Assembly: GCA_038230515.1 (NCBI GenBank)
Contig: JBBRND010000032.1
Coordinates: 1 to 47,170, forward strand
DNA from: JAPLDB01 sp038230515
Lineage (GTDB): Bacteria > Bacteroidota > Bacteroidia > AKYH767-A > 2013-40CM-41-45
Reading direction: 5' to 3'
DNA length: 47,170 nt
Below, piece after piece: positions 23,683 through 32,338 of the stretch. Numbering within the stretch: the first letter of the stretch is position 1; each line of letters starts with the position of its first letter. The translations under genes were made by a program, and so were the position numbers. Below the pieces are notes generated by a model. The model saw only the letters and a program-made list of their open reading frames with translations. It searched no databases and was not told the origin of the DNA.

Positions 23683-24513
23683 ATGGGACAAAAAGCACAC
23701 CCGATAGGTAACCGGCTCGGCATCATCAGAGGATGGGACTCCAACTGGTATGGCGGAAAAAATTATGGCGACAAAATTTTTGAGGATGATAAAATCCGCA
23801 AGTACCTCATGGCTCGTTTGCAAAAAGGCGGTGTTGCAAAAATTGTAATTGAACGTACGCTGAAACTTGTTACCGTAACAGTTCACACGGCTCGTCCGGG
23901 AATCGTTATCGGTAAGGGCGGAGCGGAAGTTGATAAGTTGAAAGAAGAATTAAAAAAAATTACGAAGAAAGATATTCAGATAAATATTTTTGAAATAAAA
24001 CGTCCGGAACTCGATGCACAGTTGGTTGCTGACGGAGTTGCAAGACAGCTTGAAGCGCGTATTTCTTTCAGAAGAGCCATCAAGATGTCCATTGCATCAA
24101 CAATGAGAATGGGAGCTGAAGGAATTAAGATAATGACATCAGGACGTTTGGGCGGAGCAGAAATTGCCCGCTCCGAACAGTACAAGGAAGGAAGAACTCC
24201 ATTGCATACATTCCGTGCTGATATTGATTTCGCTATTGCAGAAGCACAAACTTCTTATGGGAAAATAGGAGTTAAGGTTTGGATTTGCAGAGGAGAAGTT
24301 TTCGGTAAACGCGATCTTTCTCCGAACATCGGAACTACTGCAACGGCAGGTCCGGGACAGCGCGGAGAAAGAGATGACAGAAGAGGCGGTGGACGCGGAG
24401 AAAGAGGAGATCGCAGAGGCGGTGGCGGAGACAGAAGAGGTGGGGCTGGTGATCGTGGTGGAGACAGAAGAGGTGGAGGTGGTGGTGGTAGTGACCGTGG
24501 AGGAAGAAGATAA
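23683..24513 (+). CDS. rpsC: 30S ribosomal protein S3 with a long Arg-Gly-rich tail
   Basis: The core is a normal S3: N-terminal part GQKAHPIGNRLGIIRGWDS, KH domain with PGIVIGKGGAEVDKL (GxxG = GKGG), then the C-terminal domain to about residue 213. It binds 16S rRNA at the mRNA entry channel and helps unwind mRNA. After that comes a ~60-residue low-complexity tail made of repeated RGG, DRRGG and GERGDR units, giving 276 residues in total against about 210-250 in most S3 proteins. The tail is coded with biased GGA/GGT/AGA codons, has no stop or shift, and resembles RGG boxes that bind RNA. Confidence 0.97.
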   Translation: MGQKAHPIGNRLGIIRGWDSNWYGGKNYGDKIFEDDKIRKYLMARLQKGGVAKIVIERTLKLVTVTVHTARPGIVIGKGGAEVDKLKEELKKITKKDIQINIFEIKRPELDAQLVADGVARQLEARISFRRAIKMSIASTMRMGAEGIKIMTSGRLGGAEIARSEQYKEGRTPLHTFRADIDFAIAEAQTSYGKIGVKVWICRGEVFGKRDLSPNIGTTATAGPGQRGERDDRRGGGRGERGDRRGGGGDRRGGAGDRGGDRRGGGGGGSDRGGRR

Positions 24514-24551
24514 AAAGTAGATTGTTAATAGTTATTATACAGAACTGAGAA

Positions 24552-24974
24552 ATGTTACAGCCGAAGAAAACAAAATTCAGGAAACAGCATAAGATGAAAG
24601 CGAAAGGCAACGCCACTCGTGGTGCAGCACTTGCTTTCGGATCTTTCGGAATTAAATCACTGGAGACAGCATGGATCCCGAGCAAGCAGATTGAAGCGGC
24701 TCGTGTAGCGGTTACACGCTTCATGAAACGTGAAGGGCAAATCTGGTGTCGCATATTTCCTGATAAGCCCATCACAAAAAAACCTGCAGAGGTTCGTATG
24801 GGAAAAGGAAAAGGAGCTCCCGAATATTGGGTGGCAGTGGTAAAGCCCGGCACAATTATTTTTGAAGCAGAAGGTGTATCAGAAGCAACAGCAAAGGAAG
24901 CGTTGCGCCTGGCAGCTCAAAAACTTTCTGTAACAACTAAGTTTATTGTTCGCAGAGATTACAGTGCAAACTAA
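24552..24974 (+). CDS. rplP: 50S ribosomal protein L16
   Basis: The 140-residue L16 organises the A-tRNA site next to the peptidyl transferase centre. The family start MLQPKKTKFRKQHKMKAKGNATRG and the segment MGKGKGAPEYWVAVVKPGTIIFE are intact; the Arg in PAEVRMGKGKG that is the target of YcfD-type hydroxylation is present. It follows the rpsC tail by 38 bases. Confidence 0.98.
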   Translation: MLQPKKTKFRKQHKMKAKGNATRGAALAFGSFGIKSLETAWIPSKQIEAARVAVTRFMKREGQIWCRIFPDKPITKKPAEVRMGKGKGAPEYWVAVVKPGTIIFEAEGVSEATAKEALRLAAQKLSVTTKFIVRRDYSAN

Positions 24975-24997
24975 ATCATCAATAAGAATCAGTTAAG

Positions 24998-25204
24998 ATG
25001 AAAAAAGAAGACATTAAAGATTTATCTACGGACGAACTTCGTCTCCGTTTGGAAGAGGAGAAGTCGCTCTATACAAGGATGAAAATGAATCATACGATTT
25101 CTCCGATTGAGAATCCGATGAAGATACGCATCACTCGCAGAGGCATTGCAATGATTCAAACTGAATTGACAAAACGGGGGAAAGAAGAAACCGCCAAACA
25201 ATAA
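24998..25204 (+). CDS. rpmC: 50S ribosomal protein L29
   Basis: A 68-residue two-helix protein (MKKEDIKDLSTDELRLRLEEEKSLY...) at the tunnel exit next to L23. The length is typical. The stop lies five bases before rpsQ. Confidence 0.96.
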   Translation: MKKEDIKDLSTDELRLRLEEEKSLYTRMKMNHTISPIENPMKIRITRRGIAMIQTELTKRGKEETAKQ

Positions 25205-25209
25205 ATACA

Positions 25210-25479
25210 ATGGAAGAGCAAATAGAAAAAAGAAGTTTACGCAAAGAGAAGACCGGAGTAGTGGTCAGCAACAAGATGACTAAAAGTATTGTTGTTTCTA
25301 TAGAGCGTAAAGTAAAACATCCGAAGTATGGAAAGTTCATTAAGAAAACTTCCACCTTCATGGCGCATGACGAGAAGAATGAGTGCGGCATTGGCGACTT
25401 GGTTACTATTGCGGAAACCCGTCCTCTCAGCAAAAGAAAAAATTGGAGATTGAAACAGATCATTGAAAAGGCGAAATAA
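25210..25479 (+). CDS. rpsQ: 30S ribosomal protein S17
   Basis: The 89-residue OB-fold protein binds 16S rRNA early in assembly. The family core RKEKTGVVVSNKMTKSIVVSIERKVKHPKYGKFIKKTS and GDLVTIAETRPLSKRKNWRL are intact. It closes the tightly spaced rplP-rpmC-rpsQ group; an 87-base spacer follows. Confidence 0.97.
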   Translation: MEEQIEKRSLRKEKTGVVVSNKMTKSIVVSIERKVKHPKYGKFIKKTSTFMAHDEKNECGIGDLVTIAETRPLSKRKNWRLKQIIEKAK

Positions 25480-25509
25480 CATTTCAAATTCAAGAGAGAA
25501 AAAAGTAAC

Positions 25510-25546
25510 AAGTCAAAAGGAAAAATTCTCTTTTAAATTTTGACTT
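25510..25546 (+). promoter_or_regulatory. Hairpin in the rplN leader
   Basis: AAGTCAAAA (25510-25518) pairs perfectly with TTTTGACTT (25538-25546) around a 19-base loop. It ends 20 bases before the rplN ATG, in the 87-base spacer that separates the S10 and spc sections. It could take part in feedback control of the spc genes, but no known binding-site motif is recognised. Confidence 0.45.
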
Positions 25547-25566
25547 AATAATTTATCAATAAAAAA

Positions 25567-25935
25567 ATGATACAGCAAGAATCAAGATGTACAGTAGCCG
25601 ATAACAGCGGAGCCAAAGAAGTTCTTTGCATTCGTGTGTTGGGCGGTACACGAAAAAAATACGCATCACTTGGCGACAAGATTATTGTTACCGTGAAACA
25701 TGCGTTGCCTGCAGGCAACATTAAAAAAGGAACAGTGTCGAAAGCCGTTGTTGTTCGTGTGGCAAAAGAAGTAAAGCGTCCTGATGGTTCTTACATCCGC
25801 TTTGATGACAATGCAGTGGTGTTGCTCAATGCACAGGATGAACTTCGCGGCACTCGTATCTTCGGACCTGTAGCTCGTGAGCTTCGCGAAAAACAATTTA
25901 TGAAAATCGTTTCTCTTGCACCCGAAGTTCTTTAA
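25567..25935 (+). CDS. rplN: 50S ribosomal protein L14
   Basis: The 122-residue L14 (MIQQESRCTVADNSGAKEVLCIRVLGG) contacts 16S rRNA in bridge B8 and is the target of the silencing factor RsfS. The conserved RFDDNAVVLLNAQ and GTRIFGPVARELREK blocks are intact. It opens the spc section after a spacer with a hairpin. Confidence 0.98.
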   Translation: MIQQESRCTVADNSGAKEVLCIRVLGGTRKKYASLGDKIIVTVKHALPAGNIKKGTVSKAVVVRVAKEVKRPDGSYIRFDDNAVVLLNAQDELRGTRIFGPVARELREKQFMKIVSLAPEVL

Positions 25936-25982
25936 GAATTTCTGATTCGTTAATTAGTACAAATTCGTTATTCGTTGAAAAC

Positions 25983-26318
25983 ATGGAAAGAAGTAAAAAT
26001 AAACAACCGAAACTTAAGGTTCGCAAAGGCGACATTGTTAAGGTGATGGCAGGCGACAGCAAAGGATCGCAAGGCAGAGTGCTTGAAATTATTCTCACCA
26101 ATCGCAGAGTGCTTGTTGAAGGGGTGAACATGGTGAGCAAGCACACCAAACCCAATGCAAAAAATACACAAGGCGGTATCGTGAAAAAGGAGATGCCGAT
26201 TCATATTTCGAACGTGATGCTGGTTGACGGAAAAGGAAATGCAACCCGCGTTGGTCGCAGAGTTGAAGAAGGCAAACTTGTTCGCTATTCTAAAAAATCT
26301 CAGGAGGTAATAAAATAA
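25983..26318 (+). CDS. rplX: 50S ribosomal protein L24
   Basis: L24 (111 residues) with the KOW motif (VRKGDIVKVMAGDSKGSQGRVLEI) binds 23S rRNA early in 50S assembly. The spacer before it repeats TTCGTTA-like words. Its stop overlaps the rplE start by one base (TAATG). Confidence 0.97.
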   Translation: MERSKNKQPKLKVRKGDIVKVMAGDSKGSQGRVLEIILTNRRVLVEGVNMVSKHTKPNAKNTQGGIVKKEMPIHISNVMLVDGKGNATRVGRRVEEGKLVRYSKKSQEVIK

Positions 26319-26869
26319 TGAGCTACAAACCAAGATTAAAAGAGCGTTACGCAAAGGAAGTCGTTCCTGCTCTTCAGAAAAAATTCAACTACAAAAGTTC
26401 CATGCAGGTTCCTCGCATCACAAAGATTTGTGTGAACCAGGGCGTGGGCGAAGCAGTAGCTGACAAAAAAATTATTGATGCAGCAATTCAGGAAATGAAT
26501 CTGATCACAGGACAAAAGTGTGTTGCAACAAAATCGAAAAAAGATATTTCGAATTTCAAACTTCGTGCAGGTGTTCCAATCGGTGTTCGTGTTACGCTTC
26601 GTGATGTGAACATGTATGAGTTTCTTGATCGCTTGATCTCTGTTGCTCTTCCACGTATCCGCGATTTTCGCGGCATCAACCCAAAAGGTTTTGACGGAAG
26701 AGGAAACTACACACTCGGAGTTACTGAGCAAATCATCTTCCCAGAAATTGATATTGACAAAGTAGCAAAGGTTCGCGGAATGGACATTACGTTCGTAACC
26801 ACTGCAAACACAGATGAAGAAGCAATGGAGTTGTTAAAAGAATTTGGTCTTCCTTTCAAAGTCAACTAA
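26318..26869 (+). CDS. rplE: 50S ribosomal protein L5
   Basis: The 183-residue L5 binds 5S rRNA and contacts P-site tRNA. The family core QVPRITKICVNQGVGEA and the GGRGNYTLGVTEQIIFPEID-like segment are present. The ATG overlaps the rplX stop, and an AGGAGG ten bases upstream (26302-26307) is one of the few clear Shine-Dalgarno words in this cluster, suited to coupled reinitiation. Confidence 0.98.
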   Translation: MSYKPRLKERYAKEVVPALQKKFNYKSSMQVPRITKICVNQGVGEAVADKKIIDAAIQEMNLITGQKCVATKSKKDISNFKLRAGVPIGVRVTLRDVNMYEFLDRLISVALPRIRDFRGINPKGFDGRGNYTLGVTEQIIFPEIDIDKVAKVRGMDITFVTTANTDEEAMELLKEFGLPFKVN

Positions 26870-26889
26870 ACAGTAAACAAAAAATATTC

Positions 26890-27159
26890 ATGGCTAAAGA
26901 ATCAATGAAAGCAAGGGAAGTGAAGCGCGCTCGAATGGTAGCGCGTTATGCTTCTAAACGCGCGGCTCTTAAAAAAGCAGGCGACTACGCTGCTCTCGAC
27001 AAACTTCCCAAGAACGCTTCTCCCGTTCGCATGCACAACCGCTGCAAACTAAGCGGTCGTCCGAAAGGATACATGCGTGTTTTCGGATTATCGAGAAACA
27101 TGTTCCGCAAGATGGCTCTTGAAGGAAAAATTCCCGGAGTAACAAAAGCTTCGTGGTAA
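26890..27159 (+). CDS. rpsN: 30S ribosomal protein S14, zinc-free type
   Basis: The 89-residue S14 is of the long form without the four zinc-binding Cys residues; only one Cys (NRCKLSGRPKGYMR) is present. It binds late in the 30S head. The RVFGLSRNMFRKMALEGKIPGVTKASW end is typical. Confidence 0.97.
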   Translation: MAKESMKAREVKRARMVARYASKRAALKKAGDYAALDKLPKNASPVRMHNRCKLSGRPKGYMRVFGLSRNMFRKMALEGKIPGVTKASW

Positions 27160-27211
27160 AAACTAACAGTAGAATTAAAAATTTTTTTTGAACAAAGAAT
27201 AAACAAGTACA

Positions 27212-27607
27212 ATGGCTGATACAATTGGAGATTTCCTCACCCGCATTCGCAACGCAGTTCAAGCCGGACATCGCATCGTGGAAGTGCCTGCATCGAATCT
27301 TAAAAAAGAGATGACAAAGATCCTTAAAGAAAAAGGATACATCATGGATTACAAATTCGAAGATGACAGCAAGCAGGGTGTCATTAAGATCGCGTTGAAA
27401 TATCATCCTGTCACAAAGACAGCAGCGATACAACAGATCACCCGAATAAGTAGTCCGGGTTTGAGACGTTACGCTCATGTTGATCGCATGCCCCGCGTGC
27501 TCAATGGACTGGGCATCGCTATCCTCTCCACTTCAAAAGGAGTAATGACAGACAAAGAAGCCAAAGAAATGAAGGTGGGCGGTGAAGTGTTGTGTTATGT
27601 TTATTAG
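27212..27607 (+). CDS. rpsH: 30S ribosomal protein S8
   Basis: S8 (131 residues, start DTIGDFLTRIRNAVQAGH) binds helix 21 of 16S rRNA in the platform. In E. coli it represses the spc operon. The C-terminal STSKGVMTDKEAKEMKVGGEVLCYVY is the expected conserved end. Confidence 0.97.
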   Translation: MADTIGDFLTRIRNAVQAGHRIVEVPASNLKKEMTKILKEKGYIMDYKFEDDSKQGVIKIALKYHPVTKTAAIQQITRISSPGLRRYAHVDRMPRVLNGLGIAILSTSKGVMTDKEAKEMKVGGEVLCYVY

Positions 27608-27649
27608 GAAGTAAAAAGTAAACTGTAGAAAGTATTAAGAAATAAGATC

Positions 27650-28204
27650 ATGTCAAGAATAGGAAATTTACCGGTTACGATTCCTTCGAAAGTAGAAGTG
27701 AAAGTTGCAGGCGATAAAATTCATGTGAAAGGACCAAAAGGCGAACTCACACAAAAAATAGTTGATGGTGTTACGATTGCGATTGACGGAAATACAGTTT
27801 CTGTTACACGTAAGAGCGAACAAAAAACTCACCGTGCACTTCACGGATTGTACCGCGCGCTCATTAACAACATGGTGATTGGCGTTTCAACAGGATATAA
27901 AAAGGAGCAGGAGTTAGTTGGTGTGGGTTACAAAGCATCAACACAGGGACAAAATCTTGATCTCGTGCTTGGATATTCTCACCACGTAGTATTTGAAATG
28001 CCTGCTGAAATTAAAGTAAGTGCGAAACAAGACAAAGGACAAAACCCGATTATCACTCTTGAGAGCGCAGACAAACAATTGCTCGGTGCAGTTGCAGCAA
28101 AGATTCGTGCACTTCGCACTCCGGAGCCATACAAAGGAAAAGGTATCAAGTTTACAGGCGAAGTGTTGAGAAGAAAAGCAGGTAAATCAGCAGCGAAGAA
28201 ATAA
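27650..28204 (+). CDS. rplF: 50S ribosomal protein L6
   Basis: The 184-residue protein has the two similar L6 folds (SRIGNLPVTIPSKVEVKV; LVGVGYKASTQGQNLDLVLGYSH) and the conserved end RTPEPYKGKGIKFTGEVLRRKAGKSAAKK. It sits near the factor-binding site of the 50S subunit. Confidence 0.98.
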   Translation: MSRIGNLPVTIPSKVEVKVAGDKIHVKGPKGELTQKIVDGVTIAIDGNTVSVTRKSEQKTHRALHGLYRALINNMVIGVSTGYKKEQELVGVGYKASTQGQNLDLVLGYSHHVVFEMPAEIKVSAKQDKGQNPIITLESADKQLLGAVAAKIRALRTPEPYKGKGIKFTGEVLRRKAGKSAAKK

Positions 28205-28258
28205 TTAAAATTTTAAATTGAAGATAACAGGTTATCGTTTTCTAAAATCGAAAATAAA

Positions 28259-28609
28259 ATGCTCAAGAAACAAGTAAGAAGAAAAGGAGTTCACACCCGC
28301 ATTCGCAGAGTGGTGAAAGGAACAGCAGCGCGTCCGCGCTTGAGTGTGTTCCGAAGCAACAAGCAAATCTATGCTCAACTCATCAATGATATTGATGGAG
28401 TAACAATCGCTGCTGCATCATCAGCAATAAAAGATTTTGCTGTGAAAGGAAAGAAAGTTGAGATTGCAAAAGAAGTTGGAAAACAAATTGCAGAGAAAGC
28501 AACACAGGCAGGAATCAAAGAAGTGGTTTTTGATCGCGGTGGTTTTCTCTATCACGGACGCGTGAAAGCACTGGCTGAAGGAGCACGTGAAGCAGGATTA
28601 CAGTTCTAA
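28259..28609 (+). CDS. rplR: 50S ribosomal protein L18
   Basis: L18 (116 residues) binds 5S rRNA with L5. The family features RPRLSVFRSNKQIYAQLINDIDG and FDRGGFLYHGRVKALAEGAREAGLQF are intact. The start ATG follows an AT-rich 54-base spacer. Confidence 0.97.
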   Translation: MLKKQVRRKGVHTRIRRVVKGTAARPRLSVFRSNKQIYAQLINDIDGVTIAAASSAIKDFAVKGKKVEIAKEVGKQIAEKATQAGIKEVVFDRGGFLYHGRVKALAEGAREAGLQF

Positions 28610-28630
28610 TAAAAGTTCAATTCAAAAAAT

Positions 28631-29152
28631 ATGTCAGAAGCAAACGTAAAGAGAGTTAAAACGAGCGAGATCGAATTGAAAGATCGCCTTGTGGCTGTAA
28701 ACCGTGTTACCAAGGTTACCAAAGGAGGACGCGCATTTCGATTCGCAGCCATTGTGGTTGTTGGAGATGAGCACGGAGTAGTTGGTCACGGACTTGGAAA
28801 ATCAAAAGAAGTAAGTGATGCAGTTACAAAAGGCATTGATGATGCAAAGAAAAATTTAGTGAAGGTGCCGATCATTCGCGGAACAGTTCCGCATGAAGGA
28901 CATGGAAAGTTTGGCGGTGCATTGGTGTTTCTTCGTCCTGCCGCTCCGGGAACGGGAGTAATTGCAGGCGGTGCAATGCGTGCAGTGTTGGAGAGTGTTG
29001 GGGTGCATGATGTGTTGGCGAAATCAAAAGGAAGTTCAAATCCTCACAACGTGGTGAAAGCAACGATTGATGCATTGAGCAAAATGCGTGATGCCGCAAC
29101 CATTGCTCAACACAGAGGAATTAAAATGACAAAAGTATTTACAGGAAAATAA
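28631..29152 (+). CDS. rpsE: 30S ribosomal protein S5
   Basis: The 173-residue S5 helps set decoding accuracy and mRNA unwinding. The N-terminal RNA-binding domain has the GGRAFRFAAIVVVGDEHGVVGHGLGKSKEV loop (spectinomycin region, no obvious resistance change) and the C-terminal domain has PAAPGTGVIAGGAMRAVLE. Confidence 0.97.
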   Translation: MSEANVKRVKTSEIELKDRLVAVNRVTKVTKGGRAFRFAAIVVVGDEHGVVGHGLGKSKEVSDAVTKGIDDAKKNLVKVPIIRGTVPHEGHGKFGGALVFLRPAAPGTGVIAGGAMRAVLESVGVHDVLAKSKGSSNPHNVVKATIDALSKMRDAATIAQHRGIKMTKVFTGK

Positions 29153-29169
29153 TAAATAGGAAACCGAAG

Positions 29170-29349
29170 ATGTCAAAGATCAGAATCACATTAGTAAAAA
29201 GCCCGATTGATCGTCCGCCAAATCAGAAGCGCACATTGAAAGCGCTTGGACTTACAAAGCTGAATATGTCAGTGGAAAAAGAAGCGACTGTTCAGGTCAG
29301 AGGAATGGTTCGCACGGTGAAGCACATGGTGTTGTCAGAAGAAATTTAA
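29170..29349 (+). CDS. rpmD: 50S ribosomal protein L30
   Basis: A 59-residue frame (M-S-K-I-R-I-T-L-V-K-S-P-I ... K-H-M-V-L-S-E-E-I) between rpsE and rplO is L30. The pattern TLVKSPI...QKRTLKALGL and the end VRGMVRTVKHMV match the family, and the length is normal. Confidence 0.95.
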   Translation: MSKIRITLVKSPIDRPPNQKRTLKALGLTKLNMSVEKEATVQVRGMVRTVKHMVLSEEI

Positions 29350-29386
29350 TTTACTGAAACGGTATTGACCGAAAAAAATAAAGACA

Positions 29387-29866
29387 ATGAATTTAAATAC
29401 ACTTACTCCCGCAGCAGGATCAACACACGCTCACAAGCGTAAAGGTCGCGGAACAGGATCAGGAAAAGGCGGAACATCTACGCGTGGTCACAAAGGAGCG
29501 CAGTCGCGTTCAGGTTACAGCGCGAAAAGAGGTTTTGAAGGAGGACAAATGCCGTTGCAAAGACGCCTTCCGAAATTCGGTTTCAAAAACCCGTTTCGTG
29601 TGGAGTACAACGGAATCAATTTGGATACTCTTCAGGCACTTGCTGTGAGAAAAAAAATTACTTCAATTGATGTGAAGATATTAGTTGAAAACGGACTGGC
29701 AGGAAAACATGATCTTGTAAAAATTCTTGGTCGTGGAGAATTGAAATCGAAAATTGATGTGACTGCTCATGCATTTTCTTCAACTGCAAAGACAGCAATT
29801 GAAGCACAAGGCGGAGCAATTACGGTGATGAATATTCACAAGAAGGCAGAATCGAAAGCAGAATAA
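29387..29866 (+). CDS. rplO: 50S ribosomal protein L15
   Basis: The 159-residue L15 has the glycine-rich, basic N-terminal extension that threads into the 50S core (HKRKGRGTGSGKGGTSTRGHKGAQSRSG) and the FEGGQMPLQRRLPKFGF motif. It is the usual neighbour of secY, which follows after a 60-base spacer made of TTCGTA-like words. Confidence 0.97.
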   Translation: MNLNTLTPAAGSTHAHKRKGRGTGSGKGGTSTRGHKGAQSRSGYSAKRGFEGGQMPLQRRLPKFGFKNPFRVEYNGINLDTLQALAVRKKITSIDVKILVENGLAGKHDLVKILGRGELKSKIDVTAHAFSSTAKTAIEAQGGAITVMNIHKKAESKAE

Positions 29867-29926
29867 TGAAAAGTATAAATCAAAAAACGTCATTCGTAAA
29901 TTCTTAGTAAATCGTTATTCGTACCT

Positions 29927-31285
29927 ATGAAGAATCTTTTTCAGACCATAAAAAATATTTTCAAGATCGAAGATCTTAGAGTGCGTATTCTCAACACACT
30001 TTTCTTTCTTCTCATCTACCGCCTTGGTTCGCACATCGTGCTGCCCGGTGTAGATCCTGAACAATTAGCAAACCTGCAGAACCAAACCTCAAAAGGAGTT
30101 CTCGGATTATTGGATATGTTCAGCGGTGGTGCGTTCTCTCATTCGTCCATCTTTGCTCTTGGAATCATGCCTTACATTTCTGCTTCCATCGTGGTGCAGC
30201 TTTTAAGCATCGCAATTCCTTACTTCCAGAAATTACAAAAAGAAGGAGAGAGCGGTCGCAAACGGATCAATCAGATTACTCGTTGGCTTACTATTATCAT
30301 CTGTGCTTTTCAGGCACCGGGTTATATTGTAAATCTTCGTTCGCAAGTACCAAGTGCGATTATCTCTGTAACAAATCCTGAAATTGTTTCTCCGTTTCAA
30401 TTTTGGTTTACATCAATTACAATTCTCGTTGCAGGAACAATTTTCGTAATGTGGCTCGGTGAACGCATCACTGATAAAGGAATCGGAAACGGAATTTCTC
30501 TCATCATCATGATCGGAATTATTGCGCGCCTCCCGGCAGCACTTCGCGATGAATTTAATTCTCGTTTAAATCAGGGTGGAATGGTTGTGTTCTTAATCGA
30601 AATTGTCGCTCTTGCTGCCGTAGTCGCCTTTGTAATTTTACTTGTGCAGGGTACGCGAAGAATTCCCGTCAACTTTGCAAAGAAAATTGTTGGCAACAAG
30701 CAATACGGTGGAGTTCGTCAGTACATTCCTCTCAAGGTAAATGCTGCAGGTGTTATGCCGATCATCTTTGCTCAGGCAATTATGTTCATTCCGGCAACCA
30801 TCGCACAATTCTTTCCTGATGCAAGCGCTACACAAGGCATCCTTACTACGTTTGGTAACTACACATCATTCTGGTACAACTTTGTGTTTGCAACATTGAT
30901 TATTCTGTTCACTTATTTCTATACAGCAATTGCAGTGAACCCTACGCAGATGGCTGATGATATGAAACGGAACAACGGTTTTATTCCCGGAGTAAAGCCC
31001 GGCAAACAAACGGGTGATTTCATTGATGATACGATGTCGCGCATTGTGTTGCCGGGAGCAGTTTTCCTTGCACTCATTGCTATCTTGCCAACGTTTGCAA
31101 TTCTTGCCAATGTCAGTAACAACTTCGCTCACTTCTACGGAGGAACATCTCTTTTGATTCTTGTAGGCGTTGTTCTCGATACATTACAACAGATAGAAAG
31201 TCACTTGCTGATGCGTCATTACGATGGCTTGATGAAGTCGGGCCGTATTAAGGGACGCGCTACGCAGGCAGCATCTGCAGTTTAG
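29927..31285 (+). CDS. secY: Protein translocase subunit SecY
   Basis: SecY (452 residues) is the channel of the Sec translocon in the inner membrane. About ten hydrophobic helices are visible, starting with ILNTLFFLLIYRLGSHIVLPG. The conserved cytoplasmic loop GTRRIPVNFAKK and LGIMPYISASIVVQLL are intact. It exports the signal-peptide proteins at both ends of this window. In the spc section it follows rplO, as usual, and is followed by map. Confidence 0.98.
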   Translation: MKNLFQTIKNIFKIEDLRVRILNTLFFLLIYRLGSHIVLPGVDPEQLANLQNQTSKGVLGLLDMFSGGAFSHSSIFALGIMPYISASIVVQLLSIAIPYFQKLQKEGESGRKRINQITRWLTIIICAFQAPGYIVNLRSQVPSAIISVTNPEIVSPFQFWFTSITILVAGTIFVMWLGERITDKGIGNGISLIIMIGIIARLPAALRDEFNSRLNQGGMVVFLIEIVALAAVVAFVILLVQGTRRIPVNFAKKIVGNKQYGGVRQYIPLKVNAAGVMPIIFAQAIMFIPATIAQFFPDASATQGILTTFGNYTSFWYNFVFATLIILFTYFYTAIAVNPTQMADDMKRNNGFIPGVKPGKQTGDFIDDTMSRIVLPGAVFLALIAILPTFAILANVSNNFAHFYGGTSLLILVGVVLDTLQQIESHLLMRHYDGLMKSGRIKGRATQAASAV

Positions 31286-31317
31286 AGTTTAGTGTTTACA
31301 GTTTAGCCGTAAACAAA

Positions 31318-32115
31318 ATGATATATTACAAGACGCAGGAAGAGGTTGAGTTAATAAGAGAAAGTTCTTTACTTGTTTCAAAATCGTTGGCGCTGTTAGC
31401 GAGGGAGATCAAGCAGGGTGTAACAACACTTACGCTTGATAAAATGGCAGAAGAGTTTATCCGCGACAATGGCGGAGTGCCTGCATTCTTGAACTACAGA
31501 GGGTTTCCGAACTCGTTGTGTATTTCGGTTAACTCAGCTGTGGTGCATGGAATTCCCAATAACACTGAATTGAAGGAAGGAGATATTTGTTCGGTTGATT
31601 GCGGTGTGCTGATGAATGGATTCTATGGTGACAGCGCTTACACTTTCAGCATTGGTGAAGTGGATGAAAAAATTGCGCGACTTCTCAGAGTAACAAAAGA
31701 AAGTTTGTACAAAGGAGTTGAAGCGGCAATAGCAGGAGCGCGATTGGGAGATGTGAGTTTCGCAGTTCAGTATCATGCGGAGAGCTACGGATATTCTGTG
31801 GTGAGAGAATTGGTAGGACACGGAGTAGGAAGACATCTTCACGAAAAACCGGAAGTGCCGAATTTCGGAAGACGTGGTTCGGGAGTGGTGATGAAGGAAG
31901 GATTGGTAATCGCAATCGAGCCGATGATCAACATGGGAGTGAAAAATGTGGTCCATGAAAGAGACGGATGGACAGTACGAACAGCAGACAATTTACCTTC
32001 AGCGCACTTTGAACATACAGTAGCAATAAGAAAAGGAAAGCCGGATATATTATCATCGTTTGAAATAATAGAAGAAGCATTAGCAGAAAATAATCATACT
32101 CACAGCATACATTAA
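31318..32115 (+). CDS. map: Methionine aminopeptidase, type I
   Basis: The 265-residue enzyme removes the initiator Met from new proteins. The metal ligands are in place: D and D in VDCGVLMNGFYGDSAYTF, His in GHGVGRHLHEKPEVPNFG, Glu in IAIEPMIN and Glu in HFEHTVAI; the substrate His is in VVHGIPN. The family start YYKTQEEVELIRESSLLVSK is typical. It follows secY by 32 bases of GTTTAGAG-type words and precedes infA by three bases. Confidence 0.97.
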   Translation: MIYYKTQEEVELIRESSLLVSKSLALLAREIKQGVTTLTLDKMAEEFIRDNGGVPAFLNYRGFPNSLCISVNSAVVHGIPNNTELKEGDICSVDCGVLMNGFYGDSAYTFSIGEVDEKIARLLRVTKESLYKGVEAAIAGARLGDVSFAVQYHAESYGYSVVRELVGHGVGRHLHEKPEVPNFGRRGSGVVMKEGLVIAIEPMINMGVKNVVHERDGWTVRTADNLPSAHFEHTVAIRKGKPDILSSFEIIEEALAENNHTHSIH

Positions 32116-32118
32116 CCA

Positions 32119-32337
32119 GTGGCGAAGCAAAGCAGCATAGAGCAGGATGGCACCATCAAAGAAGCGTTGAGCAATGCCATGTTCCGCGTGGAGTTAGAGA
32201 ATGGTCATGAAATAATTGCTCACATCAGCGGGAAGATGCGGATGCACTACATAAAAATTCTGCCCGGTGATAAAGTAAAAGTGGAAATGAGTCCGTACGA
32301 TTTGACAAAAGGAAGAATAACATATAGATATAAATAA
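32119..32337 (+). CDS. infA: Translation initiation factor IF-1
   Basis: The 72-residue OB-fold protein binds the 30S A site during initiation. The family core IEQDGTIKEALSNAMFRVELENGHEIIAHISGKMRMHYIKILPGDKV is intact. The start is a GTG at 32119 (V-A-K-Q-S-S-I-E), three bases after the map stop; no ATG is available in this position. Confidence 0.95.
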   Translation: MAKQSSIEQDGTIKEALSNAMFRVELENGHEIIAHISGKMRMHYIKILPGDKVKVEMSPYDLTKGRITYRYK

Positions 32338-32338
32338 C

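Noticed and set aside
24335..24853. 172-codon minus-strand frame over rpsC/rplP
   Set aside because: It is the antisense of the RGG tail and L16, with His/Leu-rich low-complexity translation; the plus-strand genes are certain.
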